A DNA stretch of 64,000 bases, taken from the NCBI GenBank assembly GCA_003569265.1, contig BGON01000001.1, positions 1 to 64,000 of the forward strand. The letters run 5' to 3'. Source of the stretch: Actinomycetota bacterium. Lineage in GTDB: Bacteria > Actinomycetota > Actinomycetes > Nanopelagicales > Nanopelagicaceae. The translations under genes and the position numbers were made by a program. Below are positions 43,336-53,483 of this stretch, one piece after another. Position 1 is the stretch's first letter. Every line of letters begins with the position of its first letter. Under the pieces are notes generated by a model that had not been told where the DNA came from, searched no databases, and was given only the letters and a program-made list of their open reading frames with translations.

Positions 43336-43357
43336 CCAACGCACTACCTTTGCCCGT

Positions 43358-44089
43358 ATGAGTTTGTACCGGGATGAGGCAGTAATCCTGCGCACCCAAA
43401 AACTTGGTGAAGCCGATCGCATTATCACGATGCTGACAAAAGATCATGGGCGCATCCGCGGAGTCGCAAAAGGTGTTCGTCGCACGATGTCTAAATTCGG
43501 TGCACGGCTTGAACCCGGCAGCCATGTGGAGCTTCAACTTCATGTGGGAAAAACCTTTGACACCATCACTCAAGTTGAAGCTCTGATGAATTATGGAGAA
43601 GCACTCACGCAGGATTATCAGCGCTGGACAGTGGCTTCAGCGATACTAGAAGCTGCTGAGCGCTTCTCACCTAATGAGCAAGAACCTGCGCTGCAAGAGT
43701 TTCACTTAGTTGTTGGTGGAATGAAAGCGCTGGCAGAAAATAGATATGAACCGCTACTCATTCTGGATGCGTTCTTGTTGCGCTCTTTAGCAGTTGCTGG
43801 TTATGCACCATCCATGACTATTTGTTCGCGGTGTGAAAAACCTGGCCCCCACAGATATTTCTCATTAGTTGGGGGAGGATCTGTCTGTAATGACTGCCGA
43901 CCATCTGCATGTGCAACCCCTGCCATGGAAACCTTGCAGTTAATGGGCGCACTTATTAGCAGTGATTGGGAGAGTGCCACTGCAAGTGAAGGAAAACATC
44001 GCCGCGAGGCTAGTGGATTAATCGCCGCCTATTTACAATGGCACCTTGAGCGCGGTTTAAGGAGTTTGCCGATGGTGGAGCGAGTATGA
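43358..44089 (+). CDS. recO: DNA repair protein RecO
   Basis: A 243-residue protein with N-terminal OB fold ([24 protein letters not shown]), helical middle, and C-terminal zinc site (two Cys in CSRCEKPG and two in VCNDCRP). RecO works with RecR to load RecA on gapped DNA. TACCTT lies 7 nt before the ATG, suggesting a leaderless start. It overlaps the uppS start by 4 bp. The leuA-recO-uppS order is common in actinobacteria. Confidence 0.95.
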   Translation: MSLYRDEAVILRTQKLGEADRIITMLTKDHGRIRGVAKGVRRTMSKFGARLEPGSHVELQLHVGKTFDTITQVEALMNYGEALTQDYQRWTVASAILEAAERFSPNEQEPALQEFHLVVGGMKALAENRYEPLLILDAFLLRSLAVAGYAPSMTICSRCEKPGPHRYFSLVGGGSVCNDCRPSACATPAMETLQLMGALISSDWESATASEGKHRREASGLIAAYLQWHLERGLRSLPMVERV

Positions 44090-44790
44090 CAATTCATATT
44101 CCCAATCACGTTGCCCTTGTCATGGATGGCAATGGCCGCTGGGCAAAACAAAGAGGATTACCTCGCACAGCAGGACATGAAGCAGGAGAGGCCGCACTTT
44201 TTGATGTGGTGCAAGGCGCAATCGAATTTGGTGTTAAAGAGTTAAGTGCCTATGCATTCTCCACTGAAAACTGGCGAAGATCACCGGATGAAGTTCGCTT
44301 TCTTATGGGTTTTAATCGTGATGTTATTCGCAGGCGACGTGATCAGATGAATGAGATGGGTGTTCGCATTCGCTGGGTGGGTCGCTCGAAGAGGCTATGG
44401 AGCAGTGTTATTAATGAGTTAGAAGAGGCTGAAGAGTTAACTGCTAAGAATAGAACTCTCACACTTAACATGTGTGTGAACTATGGCGGACGAGCAGAGA
44501 TTGTTGATGCAGCGGCAGAGTTAGCCCGCGATGTGAAGAGGGGCAAAGTAAAGGCTGATTCAATTACTGACAAAGTTTTTGCTAAGTATTTAGATTCACC
44601 CAAAATGAGTGATGTGGACTTGTTCTTGCGCTCATCAGGCGAACAGCGCACCAGCAATTTCCTGCCGTGGCAAAGTGTTTATGCCGAGCTTGTTTTTATG
44701 GATGTGTTGTGGCCAGATGTAACACGAAAGACTTTGTGGAAAGCGATTGAAGAGTATTCACTGCGTGATCGCAGATTTGGTAAAGCTTAA
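44086..44790 (+). CDS. uppS: Isoprenyl diphosphate cis-synthase (UppS family)
   Basis: A 234-residue cis-prenyltransferase with [20 protein letters not shown] (pyrophosphate-binding Asp), the [13 protein letters not shown] block and the C-terminal [19 protein letters not shown] with VYAEL. It makes the undecaprenyl/decaprenyl diphosphate carrier that UppP (5.1 kb) recycles; a short-chain Z-FPP type cannot be excluded. It is translationally coupled to recO and converges with the ZIP gene by a 4-bp overlap. Confidence 0.94.
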   Translation: MTIHIPNHVALVMDGNGRWAKQRGLPRTAGHEAGEAALFDVVQGAIEFGVKELSAYAFSTENWRRSPDEVRFLMGFNRDVIRRRRDQMNEMGVRIRWVGRSKRLWSSVINELEEAEELTAKNRTLTLNMCVNYGGRAEIVDAAAELARDVKRGKVKADSITDKVFAKYLDSPKMSDVDLFLRSSGEQRTSNFLPWQSVYAELVFMDVLWPDVTRKTLWKAIEEYSLRDRRFGKA

Positions 44791-45521
44791 GAACCTGCAA
44801 CTACCGCCCACATCACCAGCACACCAACCGCAGTCATAACAAGAGTCCATCGTGATTCATGACGAGAGTGTGCTTCTGGCAAGATATGTGAAGTTGCAAT
44901 ATAAATAACAAAACCTGAAAAGAGTGCAAGGTAGAGCGCTAAGTACTTATCGTTAAGAGCTAGATAAGTTCCTAGAGTTGCGCCACCAATTCGAGCTACT
45001 GCATCTACTCCTAATAAATACTTACTTGATTTAGTCCAGTTTCCACTTTTAACTATCATTGAAACTGTATTTAGACCATCACTAAATGCATGGACAACGA
45101 CTGCCAGAAATACTGCAATACCTAGAGTAGTGCTCACTTGAAATGCAACACCTAAACCAAGGCCATCTAAAAATACATGTCCGCCCATAGCAAGTGCACC
45201 GAGGGTGCCAGAAATGGAGTGGTGCTCATGGTCGTGGCCGTAATCTGATTCAACTGGCTCATGTGAACCAAAAGAGCGCTCCAGAATATGGAGAAGTAGG
45301 AATCCACCAAGAATGGCAACAGAGACAACTGGCACGCCAGCTACAAGATCGGTGTTCATTTCGAAAACTTCAGGCAATAAATCAAAACCAACTAATCCCA
45401 GAAGAAGACCAGCTGAAAGCCCGAGAACTAAATGGAAGCGATCCCTTGACTTAAATGCCAAAATTCCACCTGCCGTGGTGGCAAGAACGGTGAAGACGGA
45501 GAAAATAATCGCTAAGTTCAT
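44787..45521 (-). CDS. ZIP-family metal transporter
   Basis: A 244-residue protein with about eight helices, a His-rich loop (GHDHEHHS) and metal-binding helices 4 and 5 ([29 protein letters not shown]). ZIP carriers import Zn2+, Mn2+ or Fe2+. TACGCT lies 6 nt before the ATG, indicating a leaderless transcript. Its promoter is back-to-back with that of the ABM gene: 32 bp separate the two start codons. Confidence 0.88.
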   Translation of the reverse strand: MNLAIIFSVFTVLATTAGGILAFKSRDRFHLVLGLSAGLLLGLVGFDLLPEVFEMNTDLVAGVPVVSVAILGGFLLLHILERSFGSHEPVESDYGHDHEHHSISGTLGALAMGGHVFLDGLGLGVAFQVSTTLGIAVFLAVVVHAFSDGLNTVSMIVKSGNWTKSSKYLLGVDAVARIGGATLGTYLALNDKYLALYLALFSGFVIYIATSHILPEAHSRHESRWTLVMTAVGVLVMWAVVAGS

Positions 45522-45553
45522 AGTTTTAGCGTATCGCGATTAGGCTAGGGCTC
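45522..45553. promoter_or_regulatory. Back-to-back leaderless promoters of ZIP and ABM genes
   Basis: For the minus strand, the -10 complement AGCGTA lies at 45528-45533; for the plus strand, TAGGCT lies at 45541-45546. The two -10 elements are only 7 bp apart, so each promoter's -35 region lies in or beyond the other's -10 and both cannot fire at once. Confidence 0.5.
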
Positions 45554-45838
45554 ATGATCGCAATCGCCCGCTTTAACGTTGTCCTGGGCAATGCCGCACA
45601 TTTTGAGGCAGAACTTTCGGTGGCCCTGGATGCATTGATGCAATGCGCCGGCTTCATCAAAGGTGAAATTGGCCAAAATCTAGATGAGAGCTCGCTCTGG
45701 ACATTGGTGACCCATTGGGAAAATGTGGGTTCATATCGCAGAGCTCTGAGCAATAACAACGTAAAGATGAATGCGATTCCACTTCTTGCACAGGCAATTG
45801 ACGAGCCCGGTGCATATGAAAGGCCGTATTCAGAGTAA
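45554..45838 (+). CDS. ABM (antibiotic biosynthesis monooxygenase)-fold protein
   Basis: A 94-residue small ferredoxin-like-fold protein: first strand [11 protein letters not shown], helix [29 protein letters not shown], then [19 protein letters not shown], the usual ABM pattern. Members range from small monooxygenases to heme-degrading and unknown proteins. TAGGCT lies 7 nt before the ATG. The function is undefined. Confidence 0.75.
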   Translation: MIAIARFNVVLGNAAHFEAELSVALDALMQCAGFIKGEIGQNLDESSLWTLVTHWENVGSYRRALSNNNVKMNAIPLLAQAIDEPGAYERPYSE

Positions 45839-45900
45839 AATTTACCCACGGAAGTAACACCAGTTGCTTTTCGCCGACAGCCAGCCGGATGGAGAATATT

Positions 45901-47280
45901 GTGGCAACGGATCGTTTAGAAAATATCGTTGGATTATCAAAGCGTCGAGGATTTGTTTTCCCATCCTCTGAAATTTATGGCGGACTTCGTGCATCGTGGG
46001 ACTACGGCCCATTAGGTGTTGAGTTAAAAAATAACGTTAAGCGCCAGTGGTGGAAATCTATGGTCACAGGCCGCGAAGATGTTGTCGGTCTTGACTCATG
46101 TGTGATTTTGGCAAAAGAAGTCTGGGAAGCATCAGGACACGTTGCAACATTTAGTGATCCACTGACAGAGTGCACCGCATGCCACAAGCGCTATCGCGCA
46201 GATCACTTAGAAGAGGCATATGAGGCTAAGCACAAAAAAGCGCCGGCATCACTGGCTGAAATTAACTGCCCAGCATGTGGCAATAAAGGTCAGTTCACTG
46301 AACCTAAACAATTTAGCGGAATGCTCAAAACTTACCTTGGACCAGTTGAAGATGAATCAGGTCTTGCATTTTTGCGTCCAGAAACTGCTCAAGGAATCTT
46401 TATTAACTTTGATCAAGTAATGACGACCTCTCGCAAGAAGCCACCATTTGGTATTGGGCAAATTGGTAAGTCTTTCCGTAATGAGATTACTCCAGGAAAC
46501 TTTATTTTCCGCACACGTGAGTTTGAGCAGATGGAGATGGAGTTCTTTGTAGTTCCAGGAACTGATGAAGAGTGGCACCAGTACTGGATTAATACTCGCA
46601 TGGCTTGGTATACAGGTCTTGGAATTAATCCAGATCGCCTGCGAGTTTATGATCATCCAAAAGAGAAGTTGTCACACTATTCAAAGCGCACCGCAGATAT
46701 TGAATACAAGTTTGAGTTTGCAGGAACCGAGTGGGGCGAGCTAGAAGGTATTGCTAACCGTACTGATTTTGATCTCAAAGCACACTCTGCAGCATCTGGA
46801 AAAGACTTGTCCTACTTTGATCAAGAAAAGGGTGAACGTTGGACTCCTTATGTCATTGAGCCTGCAGCAGGTGTTGATCGCTGCACGCTAACGTTTTTGA
46901 TGGATGCATTCACTGAAGATGAAGCACCTAATAGCAAGGGCGAAATGGAAAAGCGTGCAGTTCTAAAACTTGATTACCGTTTAGCACCAATCAAGGTTGC
47001 TGTTCTTCCTCTTTCACGTAACGCTGATTTATCACCTAAGGCCAGAGATTTAGCTGCGCAGCTTCGAAAGAACTGGGCAATTGATTTCGATGACTCAGGT
47101 GCTATTGGTCGTCGCTATCGCCGTCAAGATGAAATCGGTACTCCCTACTGCATCACTATTGACTTTGAGACTTTAGAAGATCATGCAGTAACAATTCGCG
47201 ATCGCGACACAATGGCGCAAGAACGTATCGCCCTTGATCAGGTTGAAGCTTGGTTGGCACCGCGATTACTAGGCTGCTAA
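45901..47280 (+). CDS. glyS: Glycyl-tRNA synthetase (class II, alpha2 type)
   Basis: A 459-residue enzyme. The GTG at 45901 ([12 protein letters not shown]) is chosen because GGAG lies 7 nt upstream; the ATG at 45889 would include that site in the gene. It has motif 1 ([20 protein letters not shown]), motif 2 ([25 protein letters not shown]) and motif 3 ([14 protein letters not shown]). Four cysteines in CTACHKRY and CPACGNKG look like a zinc site. No T-box leader is seen upstream. Confidence 0.95.
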   Translation: MATDRLENIVGLSKRRGFVFPSSEIYGGLRASWDYGPLGVELKNNVKRQWWKSMVTGREDVVGLDSCVILAKEVWEASGHVATFSDPLTECTACHKRYRADHLEEAYEAKHKKAPASLAEINCPACGNKGQFTEPKQFSGMLKTYLGPVEDESGLAFLRPETAQGIFINFDQVMTTSRKKPPFGIGQIGKSFRNEITPGNFIFRTREFEQMEMEFFVVPGTDEEWHQYWINTRMAWYTGLGINPDRLRVYDHPKEKLSHYSKRTADIEYKFEFAGTEWGELEGIANRTDFDLKAHSAASGKDLSYFDQEKGERWTPYVIEPAAGVDRCTLTFLMDAFTEDEAPNSKGEMEKRAVLKLDYRLAPIKVAVLPLSRNADLSPKARDLAAQLRKNWAIDFDDSGAIGRRYRRQDEIGTPYCITIDFETLEDHAVTIRDRDTMAQERIALDQVEAWLAPRLLGC

Positions 47281-48416
47281 AACCCCTTCTCCTGCCACTA
47301 GCAAGTGGTGATCATTTAATTGATCCACCCGTTGTTCTAGCTCCAATGGCAGGAATAACTAATGCACCTTTTCGCACGCTCTGTCGTGAACAAGGTGCCG
47401 GTCTTTTCGTTTCCGAGATGGTTACAGCTCGCGCTCTAATTGAACGCCGCCCAGAGACAATGCGCATGATTGTTCCTGGAAAAGATGAATGGCCGAGATC
47501 TGTCCAGCTATATAGCGTGGATCCAACAACGATGCGGGCTGCTGTAACAATGCTGGGTAAAGAGAATCTAGCTGATCATATTGATATGAACTTTGGCTGC
47601 CCCGTTCCGAAAGTAACAAGAAAGGGCGGGGGAGCGGCCCTTCCCTATAAGCGCAAGCTTTTTTCAAATATTGTTCAAGCAGCAGTTGAAGCTGCACAAC
47701 CTTTTGGAATTCCAGTAACGGTAAAGATGCGCATTGGCATTGATACAGACCACCATACATATTTAGAAGCAGCGCAATCTGCTGCAGATTTAGGTGTTGC
47801 CTGGGTTGCACTGCATGCTCGCACCGCGGCGCAGATGTATGAAGGCAAAGCAGATTGGTCTGCAATAGCACGATTGGTAGAGCACTTAAAGCCAAGTGGA
47901 GTACCGGTTTTAGGCAATGGAGATATCTGGTCAGGCAAGGACGCCGTAGAAATGGTGAAGCAGACTGGATGCGCCGGTGTGGTTGTTGGTCGTGGTTGCC
48001 TGGGCAGACCCTGGTTATTTACAGATTTGGTAAGTGCACTTGAAGGTGGAGATAAAGAAAGCCTTCCTAATCTGCACCAAGTGCGCGAAGTGATGTTGAG
48101 GCATGCGAATTTGATTGTTGAGTATTTAGAGTCTGAAGATCGTGGAATGCGCGATATGCGAAAGCACATGGCCTGGTATTTAAAGGGCTTTAGAGTCGCC
48201 CGCGAAATTCGTCATGATTTAGGAATGGTTTCTTCATTAGCGGAAATGCGCATACTTCTAGATCAATTAGAAGATCAGCCATATCCAGTTGAAGTGGGTG
48301 ATAAACCACGTGGTCGCACAAGTCATGGCCGTCCACCAACTTTGCCCGATGGTTGGCTAGATGATCCCGATGAACTAGTTCATGTTGAACTAGAGGATGC
48401 ATTTTCTGGCGGTTAA
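47250..48416 (+). CDS. dusB: tRNA-dihydrouridine synthase B-type
   Basis: A 388-residue FMN enzyme that reduces uridines in tRNA D-loops. Family blocks are [20 protein letters not shown], the active-site Cys in [23 protein letters not shown], and [15 protein letters not shown]. The start is uncertain: the only upstream in-frame start is TTG at 47250, overlapping glyS by 31 bp; the first ATG is inside the conserved core. It is followed without a gap by the SanA-like gene. Confidence 0.92.
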   Translation: MVGTAITRLLKPLLLPLASGDHLIDPPVVLAPMAGITNAPFRTLCREQGAGLFVSEMVTARALIERRPETMRMIVPGKDEWPRSVQLYSVDPTTMRAAVTMLGKENLADHIDMNFGCPVPKVTRKGGGAALPYKRKLFSNIVQAAVEAAQPFGIPVTVKMRIGIDTDHHTYLEAAQSAADLGVAWVALHARTAAQMYEGKADWSAIARLVEHLKPSGVPVLGNGDIWSGKDAVEMVKQTGCAGVVVGRGCLGRPWLFTDLVSALEGGDKESLPNLHQVREVMLRHANLIVEYLESEDRGMRDMRKHMAWYLKGFRVAREIRHDLGMVSSLAEMRILLDQLEDQPYPVEVGDKPRGRTSHGRPPTLPDGWLDDPDELVHVELEDAFSGG

Positions 48417-49070
48417 ATGTTTCTCTTTAGATGGATTCGTCGCACAATCACAATCATTGTTGTTATCGCTTTGATTGCACCCGGCTATGCCGTTTCTCAA
48501 GTGTGGCGCGCTGCAAAGAATCCAATTGTGCGAAACGCTGATGTCATTGTTGTCTTAGGAGCTGCGCAGTTAAACGGTAAACCGGGTGAAGCTCTGGAAG
48601 CACGTTTGATTGAAGCAAAAAGAATCTTTGATTTAGGGTATGCGCCAACAATTATTACTGTGGGCGCAGGAGCACCAGGTGATCGCACAACAGAGGCAGC
48701 TTCAGGAAAATTCTGGCTTCGCACACATGGCATACCATCGAAGAAAATAACTGCAATTGAAGAAGGTAGAGATACTTTATTGAGCACTAAGGCTTATACG
48801 GCAGTCATGAAGAAACGATATGTCAGTGATGTCATCATTGTTACTGATCCTTATCATTGTAAACGTGCAATGACTATGGCAAATGATCAAGGGGTAGTCA
48901 GTACTTGTTCACCAGTTCAAAGTGGCCCCAATACGATTTCTGCCTCAAGTTATAAGTATTTACTGCGTGAAGCTGGAGCCTATTTGGTCTATATAACTGT
49001 GGGTCGGAGAGGCATTCAAGTCAGTGATCATTTACCCGGTGCTGACATCGTCACTAAGGTTATGCCGTGA
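48417..49070 (+). CDS. DUF218 (SanA/ElyC/YdcF-like) membrane-anchored protein
   Basis: A 217-residue protein with one N-terminal membrane helix (TITIIVVIALIAPGYAV) and a DUF218 domain: DVIVVLGAAQLNGKPGEALEARL, ITVGAGAPGDRTTEA, and VIIVTDPYHCKRAM. E. coli SanA and ElyC affect envelope permeability and lipid-carrier use. The ATG follows directly after the dusB stop and the 3' end overlaps dgt by 4 bp, so dusB, this gene and dgt are one unit. Confidence 0.88.
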   Translation: MFLFRWIRRTITIIVVIALIAPGYAVSQVWRAAKNPIVRNADVIVVLGAAQLNGKPGEALEARLIEAKRIFDLGYAPTIITVGAGAPGDRTTEAASGKFWLRTHGIPSKKITAIEEGRDTLLSTKAYTAVMKKRYVSDVIIVTDPYHCKRAMTMANDQGVVSTCSPVQSGPNTISASSYKYLLREAGAYLVYITVGRRGIQVSDHLPGADIVTKVMP

Positions 49071-50284
49071 CCTATAGCCAGCATGATCAAGAGCGATTTC
49101 TTGATGAACCAGCAAAGCGTGCTGGACGAACAGAGTTCATGCGCGATCGTGCACGAGTTATCCATTCAGCTGCACTTCGCCGATTAGCCGCAAAGACTCA
49201 GGTAGCTGTTCCTTGGGAAAATGATTTTCAACGCACACGTTTATCTCACTCATTAGAGTGCGCACAAATTGGTCGCGAACTCGGTGAATCACTAGGCGCA
49301 GATCCAGATTTACAAGACACAGCATGTCTTGCCCATGATTTAGGTCATCCACCTTTTGGTCACAACGGTGAAGAAGCGTTAGCCTCCATTGCAACAGAGT
49401 TTGGTGGCTTTGAAGGAAATGCCCAAAGTTTTCGTTTGTTGGTGCGTCTTGAAGCAAAGACAATTGATGGTGATGGAAAAAGCATGGGACTAAATTTAAC
49501 TAGAGCATCACTTGATGGGGCTACGAAGTATCCATGGCCACGTTCGCACAACCTGCGCAAGTTTGGTGTTTATGATGATGATGTTGCAGTTTTCGATTGG
49601 ATGCGCAAAGGGGCTCCAGTTCATAAGAAATGTATTGAAGCCCAGATTATGGATTGGTCAGATGATTGCGCCTATTCTGTGCATGATTTGGAAGATGCGA
49701 TTTTTGCTAATCAAATTTCAGTAAAGAACTTTGAAACTGACTTTGAGGATTTATATTCCGTGATGGTTCGTGACTATGGCAGTGATGCAAGCCAACAGGA
49801 AGCAGTAGATGCCCATAAGCGCTTGTCCGCACTATCTGCTTGGCCACATTATTATGATGGAACACTTCGATCACTTGCACGCCTGAAGGATTCAACAAGT
49901 CAGCTTATTGGTCGCTTTGTTTTAGCTGCAGAGTTAGAAACCCGCAAAGTTCATGGCGATGGTCCGCTCTCTCGCTATGGCGCAGATCTTGAAATCCCAC
50001 GTGAGCAGATTGTTGAAGTAGATTTCTTAAAGGCCATTGCAGGGCACTACTTAATCAATGCTGCGCACTCACAAGATCGTTATGCTAAACAGCAAGTAAT
50101 CATCAGCGAACTCGTTGAAATGCTACGCGCTCGTGCACCACGGGAGTTGGATTCCTTTTTCCTTAAAAGCTGGAATGAAGCAGGCGATGAAATCGCTCGT
50201 ATGCGCGTGATTATTGATCAAGTAGCAGCCTTAACTGACCCTGGTGCATACGCCCTCCACGCCCGTTTGTTAGCTTCTCGTTAA
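49067..50284 (+). CDS. dgt: Deoxyguanosinetriphosphate triphosphohydrolase-like protein
   Basis: A 405-residue HD-domain phosphohydrolase. It shows FMRDRARVIHSAALRRLAAKTQV, the HD motif in CLAHDLGHPPFGHNGEEAL, and the later DWSDDCAYSVHDLEDAI. It hydrolyses dNTPs to nucleosides and triphosphate. The GTG start overlaps the preceding stop (GTGA). Adjacent dnaG is the standard actinobacterial neighbour. Confidence 0.94.
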   Translation: MTYSQHDQERFLDEPAKRAGRTEFMRDRARVIHSAALRRLAAKTQVAVPWENDFQRTRLSHSLECAQIGRELGESLGADPDLQDTACLAHDLGHPPFGHNGEEALASIATEFGGFEGNAQSFRLLVRLEAKTIDGDGKSMGLNLTRASLDGATKYPWPRSHNLRKFGVYDDDVAVFDWMRKGAPVHKKCIEAQIMDWSDDCAYSVHDLEDAIFANQISVKNFETDFEDLYSVMVRDYGSDASQQEAVDAHKRLSALSAWPHYYDGTLRSLARLKDSTSQLIGRFVLAAELETRKVHGDGPLSRYGADLEIPREQIVEVDFLKAIAGHYLINAAHSQDRYAKQQVIISELVEMLRARAPRELDSFFLKSWNEAGDEIARMRVIIDQVAALTDPGAYALHARLLASR

Positions 50285-50293
50285 GATGAACCT

Positions 50294-52138
50294 ATGAGTG
50301 GTCGCATTCGGGATGAAGATGTTGCATACATCCGCGACCGTGCACCTATTGATGAAATCGTAGGGGAGTACGTTCAGTTAAAAAGTGCTGGCGGGGGACA
50401 AAAGAAAGGCCTGTGTCCTTTTCATGATGAAAAATCTCCTTCATTTCACGTAACACCCAGTAAAGGTTATTTCCACTGCTTTGGTTGCCAAACTGGTGGA
50501 GATGTCATCGCATTCTTAATGAAGATTGACCACCTCACTTTTACTGAAACTATTGAACGCCTTGCAGATCGCATGAGCTACACATTGCGCTATGACGAAG
50601 GTGGTTCATCCGCGCCAACATTTTCTGCCGGTGCTCGCTCACGTCTTATTGCCGCAAACACAGAAGCTGCACGTTTTTATCAAGAACAACTCAATACTTC
50701 TCCTGATGCCGCCCATGGTAGAGATTTACTTACTCAACGCGGCTTTGATAAAGATGCATGCATGCAATTTGGTGTGGGATATGCACCAGATGAGTGGGAT
50801 GCACTGACTAAGCACTTACGTGCTCAGGGTTACAGTATTGATGAACTCGAAACAGCTGGTCTTTCAAAGATGGGACAGCGTGGGCCCATAGATAGATTCC
50901 GTAACCGTTTAACCTGGCCAATCAGAGATATCTCTGGAGATGTTGTTGGTTTTGGTTGTCGAAAACTTGCAAGTGATGAGCAAGATCAAGGCCCTAAGTA
51001 CCTCAATACTCCAGAGACGCCTGTCTATAAAAAGAGCCAAGTTCTCTATGGTTTAGATGCAGCTAAAAAAGAGATTGCAAAGAAGCGCCAGGCCGTCATA
51101 GTTGAGGGATATACCGATGTGATGGCAGCTCAATTAGCTGGAATCACAACTGCGGTTGCAACCTGTGGAACAGCATTTGGTGCAGACCACATCCGCATCT
51201 TGCGCAGATTGCTGATGGATGATGATTCATTTAGAGGCGAAGTTATCTTCACATTCGATGGTGATGCTGCTGGTCAAAAGGCTGCTCTTCGTGCATTTAG
51301 TGAAGATCAAAAGTTTGTGACGCAAACATTTGTGGCCGTTGAGCCAGATGGTTTAGATCCTTGCGAGCTGCGCCAACAAAAAGGTGATTTAGCGCTGCGT
51401 GACTTAATTGCCCGCAGAGTTCCACTCTTTGAGTTTGCAATCCGCGCAGAACTTGCACATCACAAATTAGATAGTGCGGAGGGGCGTGTGAATGCCCTCA
51501 ATGCTGCAGCACCTCTTGTTGCACAGATTCGCGATAAATCTCTTCGTCCTGAATACACCCGTTTACTCGCTGGATGGCTAGGGACAGAAGTTGAAATTGT
51601 TTCAAAGGCTGTTGCCCAAGGTGTCAAGAGTCAACCTAAAGTGAGCGAAACTATTGAGCCAACAACACAAGAAAATAGTAATTGGCGACCTGATCCCAAT
51701 GAAGCACGTTTGATTTTAGAGCGCGAAGTATTAAAAGCCAGATTGCAAGAGGCTGCGCTCTTTACTGGAACTTTGTGGAGTGATATTGAACCAGGTGCCT
51801 TTACCCACCCTGCCTATAAAGAACTGCGTAAGACCATTGATGAAGCTCCTGCACTTTCCGCAGAAACCATTAGTGATGAGAGAATCAAAACTTTGTTTAC
51901 TGAGTTAACAGTTGAACCCATTCACGCCGACGGAAAACCAACCGCTACCTATGTTGAGAGCATCGTTGCGAGATTGCGTGAAGTTGCAATTTCTAGATCC
52001 ATCGCAGAACTTAAATCATCGCTCCAACGACTCAATCCTGTAGAAAATGAAATTGAATACAACGCAGCTTTTGCGCAATTAGTTGCCCTAGAAAGCGCCC
52101 GTAGAAATCTGCATGATTTGGCCCTCGGGGGCCTTTAA
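50294..52138 (+). CDS. dnaG: DNA primase
   Basis: A 614-residue primase: N-terminal CHC2 zinc finger (GLCPFHDEKSPSFHV with HCFGC), catalytic core and TOPRIM domain with VEGYTDVMAAQLAG and the metal Asp pair in TFDGDAAGQKAALRA, then a C-terminal helicase-binding region. It makes RNA primers for replication. TAAGAT, embedded at the dgt stop, lies 6 nt before the ATG, so dnaG may have its own leaderless promoter besides read-through from dgt. Confidence 0.97.
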   Translation: MSGRIRDEDVAYIRDRAPIDEIVGEYVQLKSAGGGQKKGLCPFHDEKSPSFHVTPSKGYFHCFGCQTGGDVIAFLMKIDHLTFTETIERLADRMSYTLRYDEGGSSAPTFSAGARSRLIAANTEAARFYQEQLNTSPDAAHGRDLLTQRGFDKDACMQFGVGYAPDEWDALTKHLRAQGYSIDELETAGLSKMGQRGPIDRFRNRLTWPIRDISGDVVGFGCRKLASDEQDQGPKYLNTPETPVYKKSQVLYGLDAAKKEIAKKRQAVIVEGYTDVMAAQLAGITTAVATCGTAFGADHIRILRRLLMDDDSFRGEVIFTFDGDAAGQKAALRAFSEDQKFVTQTFVAVEPDGLDPCELRQQKGDLALRDLIARRVPLFEFAIRAELAHHKLDSAEGRVNALNAAAPLVAQIRDKSLRPEYTRLLAGWLGTEVEIVSKAVAQGVKSQPKVSETIEPTTQENSNWRPDPNEARLILEREVLKARLQEAALFTGTLWSDIEPGAFTHPAYKELRKTIDEAPALSAETISDERIKTLFTELTVEPIHADGKPTATYVESIVARLREVAISRSIAELKSSLQRLNPVENEIEYNAAFAQLVALESARRNLHDLALGGL

Positions 52139-52193
52139 AACCCCTCAATTTCAGCCAAGGCCTGTGCGTGCGCTAGAGTTTGCGCTCTATTGA

Positions 52194-52265
52194 TCCCTGA
52201 TAGCTCAACGGCAGAGCAGTCGACTGTTAATCGACAGGTTCTTGGTTCGAATCCAAGTCAGGGAG
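52194..52265 (+). tRNA. tRNA-Asn (GTT)
   Basis: The acceptor TCCCTGA pairs with TCAGGGA and the discriminator is G. D-arm GCTC/GAGC, anticodon stem GTCGA/TCGAC with loop CTGTTAA (anticodon GTT at 52226-52228), and T-arm CTTGG/CCAAG with TTCGAAT are all intact. CCA is not encoded. It is a substrate for the Tgt at 32-33 kb. Confidence 0.97.
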
Positions 52266-52312
52266 CTTTTCTACTCGGCCTTTTCTCCGGCCAGACCTTT
52301 ACTATTCATCTC

Positions 52313-53209
52313 ATGAACATGATTCAAAGTTATGGGCGCACAGCCAGTTCCTCATGGCGCAACCAGGCACCTGCTTTGCAAGTGATGCGCCTGTGGCTTG
52401 GAATCACTTGGATTTATGCGGGTTGGGATAAGGCAAGTGATCCAGGTTTTCTAACTGCTGGCTCCTCCACATATATTGGAAGTCAACTATCTGGCTATTC
52501 AACACACTCCCCAGTTGGTTTTGCCTTTAATAAGCTAATTGAACATGCCACTGTAGTGGGCGCTTTTGTGATGATCTCTGAGTTTGCAATCGGACTTGCA
52601 ACGCTTTTATGGGTTGCGCCACGTTTGGCAGCGTTCGGTGGATTTTTGATGTCACTAGGCTTGTGGCTTGCTGATACTTTTCATGTCACTCCCTACTTCT
52701 TGGCAAGTAATACGGCATATGCGGTTTTATGGTTGACTTACTTATTACTCTTAATCGGAAATGGCAAACGAAAGGTTTTTACAATGTCATTAGAGCGTCG
52801 CAGCGTGTTACGCGTTGGAATTACTGGTGTATTAGCTGTTGCATTTGCAGGGGCAGGCAAGTTCTTTGCTAAAGCTGCACCTGCAACTAGTTCTTCTGCA
52901 GCAGGCAAAGGCACAAAGATTGTTAAATTGGCATCACTTAAAGTCGGGGCTTCCCGCAACTTTGTTGCCAGCAACGGCGCACCATCAATCCTTTTTAGAA
53001 CTAAGACCGGTGTTTTTGCTTATTCAGCTATTTGTACACACCAGGGCTGCACCGTTGCATATTTAGCCTCCAGCAAGACAATGAAATGTCCGTGTCATCA
53101 AGCTGAGTTTGATCCGTATAAATCTGCACAAGTTGTTAATGGTCCGGCAGTAAATCCGCTTGGAAAAGTGAAAGTTGCGATTAGCGGTGCTTGGGTTATC
53201 GAGGCGTAG
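52313..53209 (+). CDS. DoxX-like membrane domain fused to a Rieske [2Fe-2S] domain
   Basis: A 298-residue fusion. Residues ~20-150 form a four-helix DoxX/DoxD-like domain (MRLWLGITWIYAGWDKASDP near the start). Residues 158-185 contain an internal Tat-like segment (LERRSVLRVGITGVLAVAFAG). Residues ~205-298 are a Rieske domain: C241-T-H243 and C259-P-C261-H262 bind the cluster, with C246 and C261 as the usual disulfide. The start is the ATG at 52313, 7 nt after TACTAT; a longer frame would begin inside the tRNA. The role is probably membrane redox, with the Rieske domain outside. Thiosulfate:quinone oxidoreductase (DoxDA) is one relative of the DoxX half. Confidence 0.85.
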   Translation: MNMIQSYGRTASSSWRNQAPALQVMRLWLGITWIYAGWDKASDPGFLTAGSSTYIGSQLSGYSTHSPVGFAFNKLIEHATVVGAFVMISEFAIGLATLLWVAPRLAAFGGFLMSLGLWLADTFHVTPYFLASNTAYAVLWLTYLLLLIGNGKRKVFTMSLERRSVLRVGITGVLAVAFAGAGKFFAKAAPATSSSAAGKGTKIVKLASLKVGASRNFVASNGAPSILFRTKTGVFAYSAICTHQGCTVAYLASSKTMKCPCHQAEFDPYKSAQVVNGPAVNPLGKVKVAISGAWVIEA

Positions 53210-53243
53210 ATTGAAGCAAAGATTTTGGCGGTATTGTTAAGCC

Positions 53244-53483
53244 ATGGCTCTTTTTAGACTTAACGTCTCTCTTCCAGATCGTCCTGGTTCACTTGGTCTT
53301 CTCGCATCTGCAATCGGTGCTGCAGGCGGAGATATTCGTGGCTTAGTAGTTCTTAAATCTGAAGATGGACGCGGTTATGACGAGATTACTGTTGCAGTGC
53401 CAGGAAGTGATCCCACAGATTTACTCAATGTTTTAGGGGCAATTGGTGGCGTGGAAGTGGTTTCAATTACCCCCGCTGACTAA
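53244..53483 (+). CDS. Stand-alone ACT-domain protein
   Basis: A 79-residue single ACT domain: FRLNVSLPDRPGSLGLLASAIGAAGGDI is the classic first strand and helix with the ligand-binding DRPGSL turn. Such small proteins usually sense amino acids or regulate partner enzymes; the partner is unknown. TATTGT ends 6 nt before the ATG, suggesting a leaderless transcript. The 3' end overlaps convergent galK by 17 bp. Confidence 0.8.
   Translation: MALFRLNVSLPDRPGSLGLLASAIGAAGGDIRGLVVLKSEDGRGYDEITVAVPGSDPTDLLNVLGAIGGVEVVSITPAD

Noticed and set aside
45839-45900. T-box leader before glyS
   Set aside because: The leader is only about 60 nt and lacks the T-box sequence and specifier stem.
52278-52292. 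GGCC/GGCC hairpin after tRNA-Asn as a terminator
   Set aside because: Only four base pairs with no downstream T run; too weak to call.
52190-52312. N-terminal extension of the DoxX-Rieske frame
   Set aside because: It starts inside tRNA-Asn; the ATG at 52313 directly after TACTAT-N7 and the DoxX alignment fit better.
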